Assembly: GCF_012927345.1 (NCBI RefSeq)
Contig: NZ_JABBGJ010000043.1
Location: 1 to 64,000, forward strand
DNA: 64,000 bases
Source of the DNA: Paraburkholderia polaris
GTDB taxonomy: Bacteria; Pseudomonadota; Gammaproteobacteria; Burkholderiales; Burkholderiaceae
Reading direction: 5' to 3'
The first letter of the stretch is position 1. Each line of letters starts with the position of its first letter. The translations under genes were made by a program, and so were the position numbers. Below, in pieces: positions 42,617 through 51,966 of the stretch. Under the pieces are notes generated by a model that was not told where the DNA came from, did not search any database, and saw nothing but the letters and a program-made list of their open reading frames with translations.

Positions 42617-45352
42617 ATGCATGTGACTGAAGCGATGCCCCCGAAGCGGTTCCCTCTGCTTCTCGCTACGAAGGTGTATCCGCCGCGGCTGCCCGCGGGC
42701 CTGATCGATCGTCCGCGGCTGATTCGCCTCGCCGAGCAGGCCGAAAGCAAACGGCTCACGGTGATCAAGGCCCCCGCCGGCTTCGGCAAGACTTCGCTCG
42801 CGCTCATGTGGCTCGACCGGCTGCGTGCGGGCGGTGCGCAGATAGCGTGGCTGTCGCTCGATACCGACGACGACGAACCTGCGCGCTTTCTCCATCATCT
42901 GGCGCAGGCGTTGCAGCATGCGAGCAACAAGGTCGGCGCGGCGGCGATCGGCCTGACGGCCGAGGCCTCGCTGATTCCAGCGCACGCCATTGTCTCGACG
43001 CTGATCAATGAACTGGTCGATGTCGACGACGAGGTCTATCTTTTCCTCGACGACTATCATCTGATCAGCCTTGCGACGATTCATGACGCCGTGTCGTTCT
43101 TCGTCGAGAACGCCCCATCGCACGTGCATGTGGTGATCTGCACCCGAACGGATCCCGCGCTGCCGCTCGCCCGACTGCGAGCCCGCAACAATCTGCTGGA
43201 AATCGACGCGTCGACGCTGCGCTTCAACTTCGACGAAACGCGCATTTTTGTCGAACACGAATGCCCAGGCAAACTGCACGCGTCCAGCGTCAAATCGCTC
43301 TTCGCAAACACCGAGGGCTGGGCCGCGGCGCTGCGCATTTCCACCTCGGCGTTATCGCGCGAGACGTACAAACCCGGTTTGGAACTGGCCGCGCCATCCG
43401 GTGCTTCCCGGCCGTTCGCGGCTTATCTGGAAGACATGCTTAAGCGCCTGCCCGTCGAGACCGTCGAGTTCATGCTGCGCACGTCGATACTCGATCGGCT
43501 GACGGCATCGCTGTGCGAGGCGGTCACAGGCGTCGAGGCGAGCCAGAGCATGCTGGAGGCGATCGCCGCGCGCCAGTTGCTGCTCGAACCGATGGATCTC
43601 GAAGGAGACTGGTTCCGCTATCACCATTTGATGGGCGAATACTTGCGGCTGCGGCTGGAGAAGCAGTACCGCGACAAAGTGCCGGAGCTGCATCGCCGTG
43701 CGTGCCAGTGGTACGCCGGGCAAGAACGGTGGACAGACGCGGTCAGACACGCCATCGCCGCAGGCGCCACGGAAGATGCCGTCTCCTTGATGGGCCATTG
43801 CGCGATGGCGCTCGTCACGAAAGGCGACCTGCTTACGCTGCTCGGCTGGCAACGCCAGTTCCCTGCGCACCTGATGCGGGCGCAAGTGAAGGTCACCCTC
43901 GCGATCGCCTGGGGAATGGCGCTTGCGATGCGTTTTCACGATGCGCTTGCGATGTTGGATGCGATCGGGAACGACACCCCCGGCACGAGCGCCGACGCCG
44001 AAAGTATCCATTGGGAATCCCAGGCGATCCGCTCGGTCGTGGCGGCGCTGCAAGACGATCCGCAGCGGGCGCTCGTGCTTGCACAGGCCTGCCTCGACAA
44101 GCCGTCGACCGATATCTGGACCACCAACGTGGTATCCAACGTCGTGCGCTTCGGGCACTGGAAAGCGGGCAACCTCGAAGCGCTGTACGCGACGCCATGG
44201 ATCCCCTATTCGATCGAGGAAGACAAGCGCAACGTGTTCTCTTCTGTCTACCGGCTCTGTCTGCTTGGCCACGCGGAAATGCAGCAGATGCATTTCGCGT
44301 TGGCCGAACGGTATTTCACGGAGTCGATGCGGCTCGCCGAACATCATGCCGGCCCGCAGTCCATCTGCGTCGCGCTATGCGCGCCGATGATCGGACACAT
44401 CCGCTACGAACAAGGCCGGCTGGACGAGGCTGAAGCGCTGGTCATCGACCTGATGCCGGTCGTCGACGCCGCAGTCATGCTGGATAGCGTGTTGATCGCC
44501 TATCGTCTGCTCGTCCGGATCGCGATCGCGCGCGCGAACACACCCCAAGCCCATACCTTGCTCGACCAGGCTCAGACCTTGGCTTATGCGCGCCGGTGGG
44601 ACCGGCTGAGCGCCGCCGCGCTCGTTGAGCGCACCCGGCTCTATCTGACGGAAGGGAGGGTCGCGGAAGCCGCCGCGTGTGTTGCACAACTCGATCGGCT
44701 CGCAACCTCCGTTTGCGCCCCTGCGCAGTCCGTCTCACCGGAGGTCGAGACCTACCGCGCGCTTGCGGCCGCCTTTGTGGCGATGGCGCAGAGCCGAACC
44801 CAGAATGCGGTCGAGTCGTTAAATGCCGCGTTGAGCAGCGTCGAACGCCGGCATGGCGATTACCTCGCGTTGCGTTTGCGGACTGTGCTCGCGGTTGTCT
44901 GGCTGAGTGCTGGCGAACGCAGCCGCGCCGTCGGGATCTTTCGGGAAGTCCTGAGCGTCGCCGCGAGCGCGGGCGTCTACCGGTCCATTCTCGACCAGGG
45001 ACCGGAAATCGGCGCGTTGCTGCAGGCCGTGCGCGACGATACGGGGTGCACGGCGCAGACGAAGGAGACCGTCTCTTACATCGATCACCTGCTCGATGGC
45101 TGGCGGGCGCTGTACCAGCCTGGCAGCAAGCCGGGGCGCGATGCCGAACGGGAAGCGCTGAGCGCGCGGGAGCGCGGCATCGTCGAGTTGATTGCGCACG
45201 GGCAATCGAACAAGGAAATCGCGCGCACCCTCGGGATCGGGCCTGAAACCGTCAAGTCCCATGTGAAGAGCATCTTCGTGAAGCTGGCGGTCGACAAGCG
45301 CGCCCAGGCGGTTGCGCGCGCGCAGCTGTTGGGACTGGTTGGGCAGCGCTAG
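42617..45352 (+). CDS. MalT/LuxR-family ATP-dependent transcriptional activator
   Basis: This is a 911-residue large ATP-binding regulator. The N-terminal NTPase has Walker A APAGFGKTS (about 52-60) and Walker B VYLFLDDYH (about 138-146). A central helical repeat region spans about 340-830. A C-terminal LuxR HTH (LSARERGIVELIAHGQSNKE, then IARTLGIGPETVKSHVKSIF, about 838-880) binds DNA. CTGGAG lies before the ATG at 42617. It is divergent from the acyl-CoA operon and ends 8 bases from the PHA-side operon. AlkS and AcoK regulators share the design. An activator of the flanking operons is inferred. Confidence 0.92.
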   Translation: MHVTEAMPPKRFPLLLATKVYPPRLPAGLIDRPRLIRLAEQAESKRLTVIKAPAGFGKTSLALMWLDRLRAGGAQIAWLSLDTDDDEPARFLHHLAQALQHASNKVGAAAIGLTAEASLIPAHAIVSTLINELVDVDDEVYLFLDDYHLISLATIHDAVSFFVENAPSHVHVVICTRTDPALPLARLRARNNLLEIDASTLRFNFDETRIFVEHECPGKLHASSVKSLFANTEGWAAALRISTSALSRETYKPGLELAAPSGASRPFAAYLEDMLKRLPVETVEFMLRTSILDRLTASLCEAVTGVEASQSMLEAIAARQLLLEPMDLEGDWFRYHHLMGEYLRLRLEKQYRDKVPELHRRACQWYAGQERWTDAVRHAIAAGATEDAVSLMGHCAMALVTKGDLLTLLGWQRQFPAHLMRAQVKVTLAIAWGMALAMRFHDALAMLDAIGNDTPGTSADAESIHWESQAIRSVVAALQDDPQRALVLAQACLDKPSTDIWTTNVVSNVVRFGHWKAGNLEALYATPWIPYSIEEDKRNVFSSVYRLCLLGHAEMQQMHFALAERYFTESMRLAEHHAGPQSICVALCAPMIGHIRYEQGRLDEAEALVIDLMPVVDAAVMLDSVLIAYRLLVRIAIARANTPQAHTLLDQAQTLAYARRWDRLSAAALVERTRLYLTEGRVAEAAACVAQLDRLATSVCAPAQSVSPEVETYRALAAAFVAMAQSRTQNAVESLNAALSSVERRHGDYLALRLRTVLAVVWLSAGERSRAVGIFREVLSVAASAGVYRSILDQGPEIGALLQAVRDDTGCTAQTKETVSYIDHLLDGWRALYQPGSKPGRDAEREALSARERGIVELIAHGQSNKEIARTLGIGPETVKSHVKSIFVKLAVDKRAQAVARAQLLGLVGQR

Positions 45353-45360
45353 TTCGCGCT

Positions 45361-46650
45361 TCACCGGGCGACAGCAAGCGTGAGCGCATGGAGCACAACG
45401 CCAATCAGGCCGCCGACGAAGGTGCCGTTGACCCGGATGTATTGCAGGTCGCGGCCGATCTCCGCCTCGATCTTTCGGCTGACTTCTTGCGCGTCCCAGC
45501 TCTTCACCACCTCGGTAATCAGCGCCGACAACTGGCGCCGGTAGCGCACCACGAGCGACCGGGCGAGTTCGAGCCACCATGCGTTCAGCTTGCCCTGAAT
45601 GGCTGGCTCGCTTCGTACGCTCTTGCCGAGAGAAGCCAACGCACTCGCGGCTACTTCGCGCAGGACCGAATGCTCGCGATCGAGGTCGGCTGTCACGCGC
45701 GCGCGGGTGTGAGCCAGAATCAGACGATAGTATTCGCCGCCCCGGACATGCCGGATGCAATCGCGCAAGAACGTTCTGCCCAGGCGGCGGTGAACGGCCG
45801 ACGTCTGTAATTGAACAATCAGGTGCCGCACAGCCTGGTCGAACTGACGGCGCAGCTCATGATCCGGACTCGCGGCGACTTCATGAAGCAGTGCAACGAT
45901 GCCTTCGACGAATCGATTGACGATATAGGCGTCCAGCGGCGCGGGCGTGTATCTCGACGCCGCGCTGAATTTTGCCTTGATCAGATCCACGTTGGCCTTG
46001 AGCCATGTCTCCAGCGCCTCTAGTCCGCGATCCAGCAGCGGCTGATGCCGGTCCCCCTCGGTCAGGACTTTCAGGATGCCGCCGGCCGCGCGAGACACGT
46101 CGAGCGTACGCAATTGCGGAATCACCAGTTGGTCGAAGAATCGCCCCACGTCCGCGTCGTCGATACCGTCCAGCAAGCCCGGCAGCGAGTCGGCCACCAC
46201 GTCGGCGATGGCCCGGCTGTTTGCCGGTTCGGCCAGCCACCCGGCCAGCGCGTGCACGGCGTTATGACCGCTTAGCCGGCTGATGATCAGCTCCGGCGTC
46301 AGGAAATTTTCTTCGACGAAGTTGCCGAGACTCTCGGCGATGCGTTGCTGCCGTTGCGGAATGATCGCCGTATGCGGGATCGGCAGGCCAAACGGATGCC
46401 GGAATAACGCGACCACCGCATACCAGTCAGCTATCGCGCCGACTGTGCCTGCCTCAGCAAACGCGCGCAGCCAGGCAAGCCACGGATACTGGCCCTGCCA
46501 GGGAATGCACACGAGCAGCAGCGCGATCATCAGCGCGAGCAGACACGTCGCCGTTCGTCTCATGCGTGTCAGGCGAATTGCCTTGCGCTCCGCAGGTAAA
46601 GCGGCCGCCGTGCGTTGCAGCCTCTCTTCGCCGTCAGTCAGAAACCTCAA
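45361..46650 (-). CDS. DUF445 family membrane protein
   Basis: This 429-residue protein has an N-terminal hydrophobic helix (TATCLLALMIALLLVCIPW, about 33-51). The DUF445 hallmark AEAGTVGAIADWYAVVALFR is followed by HPFGLPIPHTAIIP (about 65-98). A C-terminal helix GTFVGGLIGVVLHALTLAV ends the protein. Similar to E. coli YjiN; function unknown. A TTG start overlapping the phaZ stop (TTGA at 46647-46650) with AGGAGG upstream is chosen; an ATG at 46563 is the alternative. It is last in the PHA operon. Confidence 0.85.
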   Translation of the reverse strand: MRFLTDGEERLQRTAAALPAERKAIRLTRMRRTATCLLALMIALLLVCIPWQGQYPWLAWLRAFAEAGTVGAIADWYAVVALFRHPFGLPIPHTAIIPQRQQRIAESLGNFVEENFLTPELIISRLSGHNAVHALAGWLAEPANSRAIADVVADSLPGLLDGIDDADVGRFFDQLVIPQLRTLDVSRAAGGILKVLTEGDRHQPLLDRGLEALETWLKANVDLIKAKFSAASRYTPAPLDAYIVNRFVEGIVALLHEVAASPDHELRRQFDQAVRHLIVQLQTSAVHRRLGRTFLRDCIRHVRGGEYYRLILAHTRARVTADLDREHSVLREVAASALASLGKSVRSEPAIQGKLNAWWLELARSLVVRYRRQLSALITEVVKSWDAQEVSRKIEAEIGRDLQYIRVNGTFVGGLIGVVLHALTLAVAR

Positions 46651-47480
46651 ACCGCCTCCTGCCCAAGGAACCTTTGCACGACAGGAGCGACGTCTTTCGC
46701 ACGCGTGATCAGAAACAGGTGCCCGTCGTCGATCACATAGAGCGTCGCGTCGCGGATCCGGGCAGCGAGAATCTTCGCGTTGGTCAAGGGCACGATAGGA
46801 TCGTCGTTGCCGTGCATGACGAGCGTTCTCTGGCGCAAGCCGCCGAGCCAGGGCAGGCTGCTCCAGCCCGCGGCGGCCAGCAGTTGATAAAGGTAGCCAC
46901 GGCCGCGCGGCGCCTGAATGTGGCGGCTATGTTCCTTCAGCAGCGCAGGATCGCGCCGGTAGGCGCCGCCGTATATTTCCGCCCCGACCTGTTGCAGGTA
47001 AGCCGGATCGGTATAGCGGCGCGGTCCGATCAGCTTCGACAGCACCGAGAGCCGCGCCGGCACCATGACCACGCCTGGCGACGTTGCCGCAAGAATCAGC
47101 CGGCGGCAGCGCCCCGGATACAGGTGGGCGAATTGCTGCGCGAGCGCGCCGCCCCACGACACGCCGAGCACATCGACGGGTCCGTCATAACCCAGCCGCG
47201 ACAAGAGCTTGTCGGTCAGCACGGACAGCGTCGAGAAGCGATACGGCACGACCGGCGCAGGCGAGCCGCCGACACCGGGAATGTCGAAGATGATGACGCC
47301 CACACCCTCCAGCGCGGCCACGAACGGTTCCACCAGTTCGAGATTCGCGCCAATACCGTTGAAGATGAGCAATGGCGGCGCAGCGTCACTGCCATGCCGG
47401 ATCGCAACGCGCAACACCTGGCCGTCCAGATCGACGGTCTGGATCTGCAGGGTGGTGACAGACTCGGGGTGAATAGTCAT
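46647..47480 (-). CDS. phaZ: Medium-chain PHA depolymerase PhaZ (alpha/beta hydrolase)
   Basis: This 277-residue intracellular hydrolase closely follows the Pseudomonas medium-chain PHA depolymerase pattern. It has PLLIFNGIGANLELVEPFV, the lipase box GVSWGGALAQQFAH (Ser108), GNDDPIVPLTNAKILAARI (Asp226) and VIDDGHLFLITRA (His254). It would release hydroxyacid monomers from granules. It stands next to phasin, synthase, hydratase and CoA ligase, giving a closed storage cycle. No signal peptide is present, consistent with granule-bound cytoplasmic action. Confidence 0.9.
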   Translation of the reverse strand: MTIHPESVTTLQIQTVDLDGQVLRVAIRHGSDAAPPLLIFNGIGANLELVEPFVAALEGVGVIIFDIPGVGGSPAPVVPYRFSTLSVLTDKLLSRLGYDGPVDVLGVSWGGALAQQFAHLYPGRCRRLILAATSPGVVMVPARLSVLSKLIGPRRYTDPAYLQQVGAEIYGGAYRRDPALLKEHSRHIQAPRGRGYLYQLLAAAGWSSLPWLGGLRQRTLVMHGNDDPIVPLTNAKILAARIRDATLYVIDDGHLFLITRAKDVAPVVQRFLGQEAV

Positions 47481-47567
47481 TTTTTTCTCATCTGGAAGAC
47501 CTCATGACACGACACGTCAGACCGCCGCTGCCTCGGCGGCATCGGCGTTTTGCATTGCTTTGCCGCA

Positions 47568-47990
47568 CTACTTCCTGGGTTGCAGCAGCGCCTTCAACTC
47601 TTCGACGTGCTCAGCAACACGCTTGGTCACCACCGCGAAACTGTCGGACTGGGCCCGGTATGCCGTATCCGCGAGTTCCTGCATGTCCACCAGCGCCTTA
47701 TGCAACGCCTGTTGCACCACTTCGCCCGTATTCGCGGTGGGCTTGCTGCCTGACGCGATCAGCCGCGTGACGAGAGACTGCAACTCAGTCATCGTCGTGC
47801 GCAGAATCTCCGACTGCCGGTTCGCGAGCGATTGCATGCCTGCGAGCGCGGTGGTGTTGGCCTGCGCCAGGGCGTCGATGTCCTTGCGGCGCGACTCCAG
47901 AAGCGCGGCAACGTCGATGCCCGGCAGCTTGAACTGCCCGATCATCTTGGTGTATTCAGCGAAAAGGCTGTTGGGATTGGTTGATTCCAT
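47568..47990 (-). CDS. Phasin-family granule-associated protein
   Basis: This 140-residue helical amphipathic protein starts MESTNPNSLFAEYTKMIGQF with KLPGIDVAALLESRRKDIDA, the phasin family entry. It continues with Ala/Gln-rich helices. Phasins coat PHA granules. The start at 47990 fits the family; the open frame extends 27 codons upstream without similarity. It lies between phaZ and phaC. Confidence 0.88.
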   Translation of the reverse strand: MESTNPNSLFAEYTKMIGQFKLPGIDVAALLESRRKDIDALAQANTTALAGMQSLANRQSEILRTTMTELQSLVTRLIASGSKPTANTGEVVQQALHKALVDMQELADTAYRAQSDSFAVVTKRVAEHVEELKALLQPRK

Positions 47991-48067
47991 GGTCAAGACT
48001 CCAAAAAACTGCGTTGAAAAATACGGGCCGTGATGCGATGACGCGACGACACGGCCAATGGGGTACG

Positions 48068-49780
48068 TCATGCTTCCATCACGTAGGTGCCGGGCGCTTG
48101 TGCGACCGACGCATACCGCTCATTGCCGGGCGACGCCGGCGCGGCTCGCCGCTCGCCTGAACGGGTGGCCAACCAGTCTCGCCAGTTGTTCCACCACGAG
48201 TCCTTTTCAGGCTGCGCGGCAGCGAGCCACGCGTCGGCACTGGCCGGCAGAGCCGGATCCGGATTCACGAAGAACTTCGCCTTGGGATTGCCCGGCGGGT
48301 TGATCAGGCTTTGAATATGGCCACTCGAACTCAGCACGAAGCGCGTATTGCCGCCGAAGGTCCGCGCCGAGTTGTAGACGCCCTTCCATGGCGTGATGTG
48401 ATCCGTGATGCCGGCCACCACGTACTTGTCGCAGGTCACCTCGGACAGGTCGATCGGCGTATCCAGCACCGTCAGCGCATGCGGCTTGCAGAACAGGTTG
48501 CCCGTGAAAATATCGAGCAGCTGTCCGTGCAGCTTCGCGGGCAGCCGGGTCGTGTCGTTGTTCCAGTAGAGGATGTCGAAAGCAGGCGGCGTCTTGCCCA
48601 ACAGGTAGTTGTTGACCCAGTAACTCCACACCAGATCGTTGGGGCGCAACCACGCAAACACGCGGCCCATCTCCTCGCCGGCGAGCACGCCGCGCGCGGT
48701 GCTGTTCTGCTTGGCCGCCGCGATCGCTTCCGGCGTTGCGAAGAGGCCGAGTTGCGACTGTTCGGTGTTGTCCAGCACGGCGACCATCAGCGTGGCGGCG
48801 TTCACGGTCTTGTCACCGCGGCTCGCGAGGTGCCCGAGCAGCGCGGATATCGTCATCGCGCCGGAGCAGGCGCCGTGCAGGTTCACGTCGTCGCTGCCGG
48901 TGATGTCCCGTACCGCCGCGATGGCTTCGATGAGCGCGGTGACATAGGTATCCATGTCCCAGTCACGCTGCACGGCGGTGGGGTTGCGCCAGCTCACGAC
49001 AAACACCTGGAACTCGTTCTTCACCAGATAGTTGACGATGCTCTTGCCTTCCGACAGATCGAACACATAGAACTTGTTGATCTGGGGCGGCACGATCAGT
49101 TGCGGGCGGCCGTACACCTGCTCCGTTGCCGGCGCGTACTGGATCAGTTCAAGCACTTCGTTACGAAACACCACTGCACCCGGCGACATGGCGAGATTCT
49201 TGCCGACCTCGAACGCCGTGCGGTCGACCTGCTCCGGCATGCCCTGGTTCTTCAGCAGGTCCATCATGAAGTTTTTGAAGCCGCCAAGCAGGCTCGCGCC
49301 GCCTGACTCGACGATCTTCTTGAGCGCGGCCGGATTGCCGAGCAGCGTATTCGTCGGCGCCAACGCATCCGTGAAAAGCGACATCACGAACTGCGCGCGT
49401 TCCTTGCTTTTCGGGTCCAGCGCCGAGCGGGCGACGAACCCGTTCAACGCGTCGCGCCATGCCATATAGCCTTGCAGCGTCATGCGGTACCACGTGTTGT
49501 CCTGCCACGCCGGATCGCCGAAGCGCTTGTCGCCCGGCGGCGGCTGGCACTCCGCGCTGCCGGACAGCACGGCGATCAGCTCACGGGCCAGCGCCGCTTC
49601 CTGTTCAGCGACCAGCGCGGGTTGTCGCAACGCCTGGGCGCCGATCTGCTGTGCGGTGGCCAGGATGTCGCGCGGACGCAGCCCGACAAACGGGTTGGGG
49701 CCGAGCATGCCCTCCGCCGCAGACGCCGCGAGATCGTCGGACGGCGTGCCGCGCGATGTGTTTTCAGGGGTTACCGCCAT
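48068..49780 (-). CDS. phaC: Poly(3-hydroxyalkanoate) synthase, class II-like
   Basis: This 570-residue polymerase links (R)-3-hydroxyacyl-CoA into PHA. The active-site Cys is in LHGACSGAMT (Cys305), where most relatives have GACSGG. The other members are Asp in GITDHITPW (Asp460) and His in SSSGHIQS (His488). The C-terminal region DSWWNNWRDWLATRSGE with the tail APGTYV resembles class II (medium-chain) enzymes of Pseudomonas more than class I. GAGGAG precedes ATG 49780. It works with PhaJ upstream and phasin and PhaZ downstream. Confidence 0.92.
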   Translation of the reverse strand: MAVTPENTSRGTPSDDLAASAAEGMLGPNPFVGLRPRDILATAQQIGAQALRQPALVAEQEAALARELIAVLSGSAECQPPPGDKRFGDPAWQDNTWYRMTLQGYMAWRDALNGFVARSALDPKSKERAQFVMSLFTDALAPTNTLLGNPAALKKIVESGGASLLGGFKNFMMDLLKNQGMPEQVDRTAFEVGKNLAMSPGAVVFRNEVLELIQYAPATEQVYGRPQLIVPPQINKFYVFDLSEGKSIVNYLVKNEFQVFVVSWRNPTAVQRDWDMDTYVTALIEAIAAVRDITGSDDVNLHGACSGAMTISALLGHLASRGDKTVNAATLMVAVLDNTEQSQLGLFATPEAIAAAKQNSTARGVLAGEEMGRVFAWLRPNDLVWSYWVNNYLLGKTPPAFDILYWNNDTTRLPAKLHGQLLDIFTGNLFCKPHALTVLDTPIDLSEVTCDKYVVAGITDHITPWKGVYNSARTFGGNTRFVLSSSGHIQSLINPPGNPKAKFFVNPDPALPASADAWLAAAQPEKDSWWNNWRDWLATRSGERRAAPASPGNERYASVAQAPGTYVMEA

Positions 49781-49827
49781 TTTGCTGCTCCTCAAACAAC
49801 TGCATCATGTTCGTCGAGCGATCCGGC

Positions 49828-50295
49828 TCACGCCACCAGCATCGCCAGCGTCTCCGCAATCAGGGCCGGCTTGGCCTCGCCCTCGATCTGCAACTCGTTC
49901 ATCGTCTTGACGATGACGCGGCCGCCGCCCTTTTTCTCCACCGACACCAGGGTCACGCGGTTGCGTACCCGTGCGCCGGCCTTAACCGGTGTCATGAAGC
50001 GCACCTTGTCGAGCCCGTAGTTGAGGCCAGCCGATGCGTCTTCGGGAATCAGGCCGATCTCGATCGCAAGTGCCGCCAGTAGAGATAGCGTCAGATAGCC
50101 ATGCGCGATCGTGCCGCCGAAGGGGCTCTCGCGCTTCGCACGCTCCACGTCTACGTGAATCCATTGCCTGTCGCCGGTGCATTGCGCGAAGGCGTCGATG
50201 CGCGCCTGATCGACGACGACCCAATCCGACACGCCCAGCTCGCGACCCACGAAGTCGTCGATGGTGACGACGCTGTAATTCTCGATACTCATCAT
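49828..50295 (-). CDS. MaoC-family (R)-specific enoyl-CoA hydratase (PhaJ-like)
   Basis: This 155-residue hot-dog-fold protein has the hydratase-2 motif DRQWIHVDVERAKRE and SPFGGTIAHGYLTLSLL, with Asp42 and His47 as likely catalytic pair. It turns trans-2-enoyl-CoA from beta-oxidation into (R)-3-hydroxyacyl-CoA for the synthase next door. GAGGAG lies 5 bases before ATG 50295; ATG 50292 is possible. It is 27 bases after the CoA ligase gene. Confidence 0.9.
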   Translation of the reverse strand: MMSIENYSVVTIDDFVGRELGVSDWVVVDQARIDAFAQCTGDRQWIHVDVERAKRESPFGGTIAHGYLTLSLLAALAIEIGLIPEDASAGLNYGLDKVRFMTPVKAGARVRNRVTLVSVEKKGGGRVIVKTMNELQIEGEAKPALIAETLAMLVA

Positions 50296-50322
50296 TTGCA
50301 CTCCTCGAAATTTGCTTGCCAA

Positions 50323-51966
50323 TCAGGCGAACTGATCACGCAGCCACTTCTTGTTAGTCTTGCCGACACTCGTTTTTGCGAGCGCATCGACAAACTTCAC
50401 GATCTGCGGCACCGCGTATTTCGATATCTTTCCGGATGTGCTGAACGACAGTACGTGCTGCTTGATATCGTCCTCCGTGACGCCCGCTCCCTCCTTGAGC
50501 ACGACAAGCGCCACCGGCCGCTCCCCCCACTTCTCATCCTTGATGCCGATGACGGCCACTTCGGAAACCCCCTCATAGCGCGAGATCAGGTTTTCTATCT
50601 CGAGCGATGAAACCCACTCGCCGCCGGACTTGATCACGTCCTTGAGACGGTCAGTGATCTGGATGTTGCCCGTTGGATCGACATTGGCAATATCCTGCGT
50701 ATGGAGATAGCCACCGGTCCAAAGCTGCTGGGAAGCCTCAGGATTGTTCAGATAGCCCTGCGTGAGCCACGGAGCGCGAGCGACGATCTCGCCGGTGGCT
50801 TTGCCGTCGCGGGCGAGTTCGTCCATGTTGTCGTCGACGACCCGCAGGTCGACGAGCGGAACCGGCCGGCCGGTCTTGCAGCGCAGGCGAAGCTGCTCGT
50901 CGGCGTCGAGCTTTTCGGCCCCCGGCGGCAGTTGGGCGAGACTGAGCACGGGGCACGTCTCCGACATCCCGTAACCGACGAACACGTCGATGCCCCGGTC
51001 TAGCGCAGCCTTGGCGAGGCCTTCCGGCAACGCGCCGCCGCCGATGATGACTTTCCACTTGCTCATGTCCGTCGCCTTGCCCTCCTCGCACGCGAGCAGC
51101 ATGTGCAGGATCGTGCCGACACAATGCGAGAACGTGACGCCCTCTTCGCGCACGAGTCGTGCGAGCCGGTCCGGCAGATAGCGCCCGGGATAGACCTGCT
51201 TCACACCCAGAGCCGTGGCGATATACGGCATGCCCCATGCGTGGACGTGAAACATCGGCGTGAGCGGCATGTACACGTCACCACGATGGAAACGCTGTCC
51301 CGAGACAGGGCTCGCCAGCGCCGCCATCAGGGTGATGGTGTGCAGAACCAATTGCCGATGCGTAAAGTAGACGCCCTTCGGAAGACCGGTCGTACCGGTG
51401 GTGTAGAACGTCGTTGCACGCGTGTTCTCGTCAAAGTCCGGAAAGGCGTAGCTCGTGCTATTCGCCGACAGCATCGACTCGTATTCGGCCGAGAACGGAA
51501 TACTGTGTGCACAAGTTTCACTGCCGGGTTCATCGATCAAGATGAAGGTACGCACTGTTTCCAGTTTGTCCTTGATGGCTTCGACGACAGGCAGAAAATC
51601 AGCGTGAACCAGCAGAATTTCAGCGCCGGCATGATTGATCGTGTAGGCGATTTCAGCCGGCGACAAACGTACGTTCACGGTCTGCAACACCGCGCCCATC
51701 ATCGGAACGGCGAAATAGCACTCGAGATAGCGGTGGCTGTCCCAGTCCATCACCCCGACGGTGCTGCCGTGCTGCACGCCAAGCTGGCTCAACCCGTTGG
51801 CGAGTCGCGCGATCCGCTCGCGCAACGTCGCATAGGTCATGCGGAACTGATCCCGGTAGACAATCTCTTCGTCTTGCGCCTGAACGAACGGCGTGAGCAA
51901 CAGCTGCTTGATCAGCAACGGATAGGCGTAAGCGGCGGTCGCTGGCGTATTGACTTCGTTCTGCAT
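50323..51966 (-). CDS. Medium-chain fatty acid CoA ligase (AlkK-like)
   Basis: This 547-residue adenylate-forming ligase has the P-loop TTFYTTGTTGLPKGVYFTH (about 188-206). It also has VGYGMSETCPVL, GGYLHTQDIANVDPTGNIQI with TDRLKDVIKSGGEWVSS, and a C-terminal catalytic Lys in KTSVGKTNKKW. The layout fits AlkK-type ligases that activate C6-C12 acids. GGAG precedes ATG 51966. It heads a ligase-phaJ-phaC-phasin-phaZ-DUF445 operon and feeds acyl-CoA to the storage route. Confidence 0.9.
   Translation of the reverse strand: MQNEVNTPATAAYAYPLLIKQLLLTPFVQAQDEEIVYRDQFRMTYATLRERIARLANGLSQLGVQHGSTVGVMDWDSHRYLECYFAVPMMGAVLQTVNVRLSPAEIAYTINHAGAEILLVHADFLPVVEAIKDKLETVRTFILIDEPGSETCAHSIPFSAEYESMLSANSTSYAFPDFDENTRATTFYTTGTTGLPKGVYFTHRQLVLHTITLMAALASPVSGQRFHRGDVYMPLTPMFHVHAWGMPYIATALGVKQVYPGRYLPDRLARLVREEGVTFSHCVGTILHMLLACEEGKATDMSKWKVIIGGGALPEGLAKAALDRGIDVFVGYGMSETCPVLSLAQLPPGAEKLDADEQLRLRCKTGRPVPLVDLRVVDDNMDELARDGKATGEIVARAPWLTQGYLNNPEASQQLWTGGYLHTQDIANVDPTGNIQITDRLKDVIKSGGEWVSSLEIENLISRYEGVSEVAVIGIKDEKWGERPVALVVLKEGAGVTEDDIKQHVLSFSTSGKISKYAVPQIVKFVDALAKTSVGKTNKKWLRDQFA

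Noticed and set aside
42368..43279. A 300-codon N-terminal extension of the acyl-CoA dehydrogenase
   Set aside because: It runs antisense through the MalT-like gene and past a strong ribosome binding site at the true start; no family similarity.
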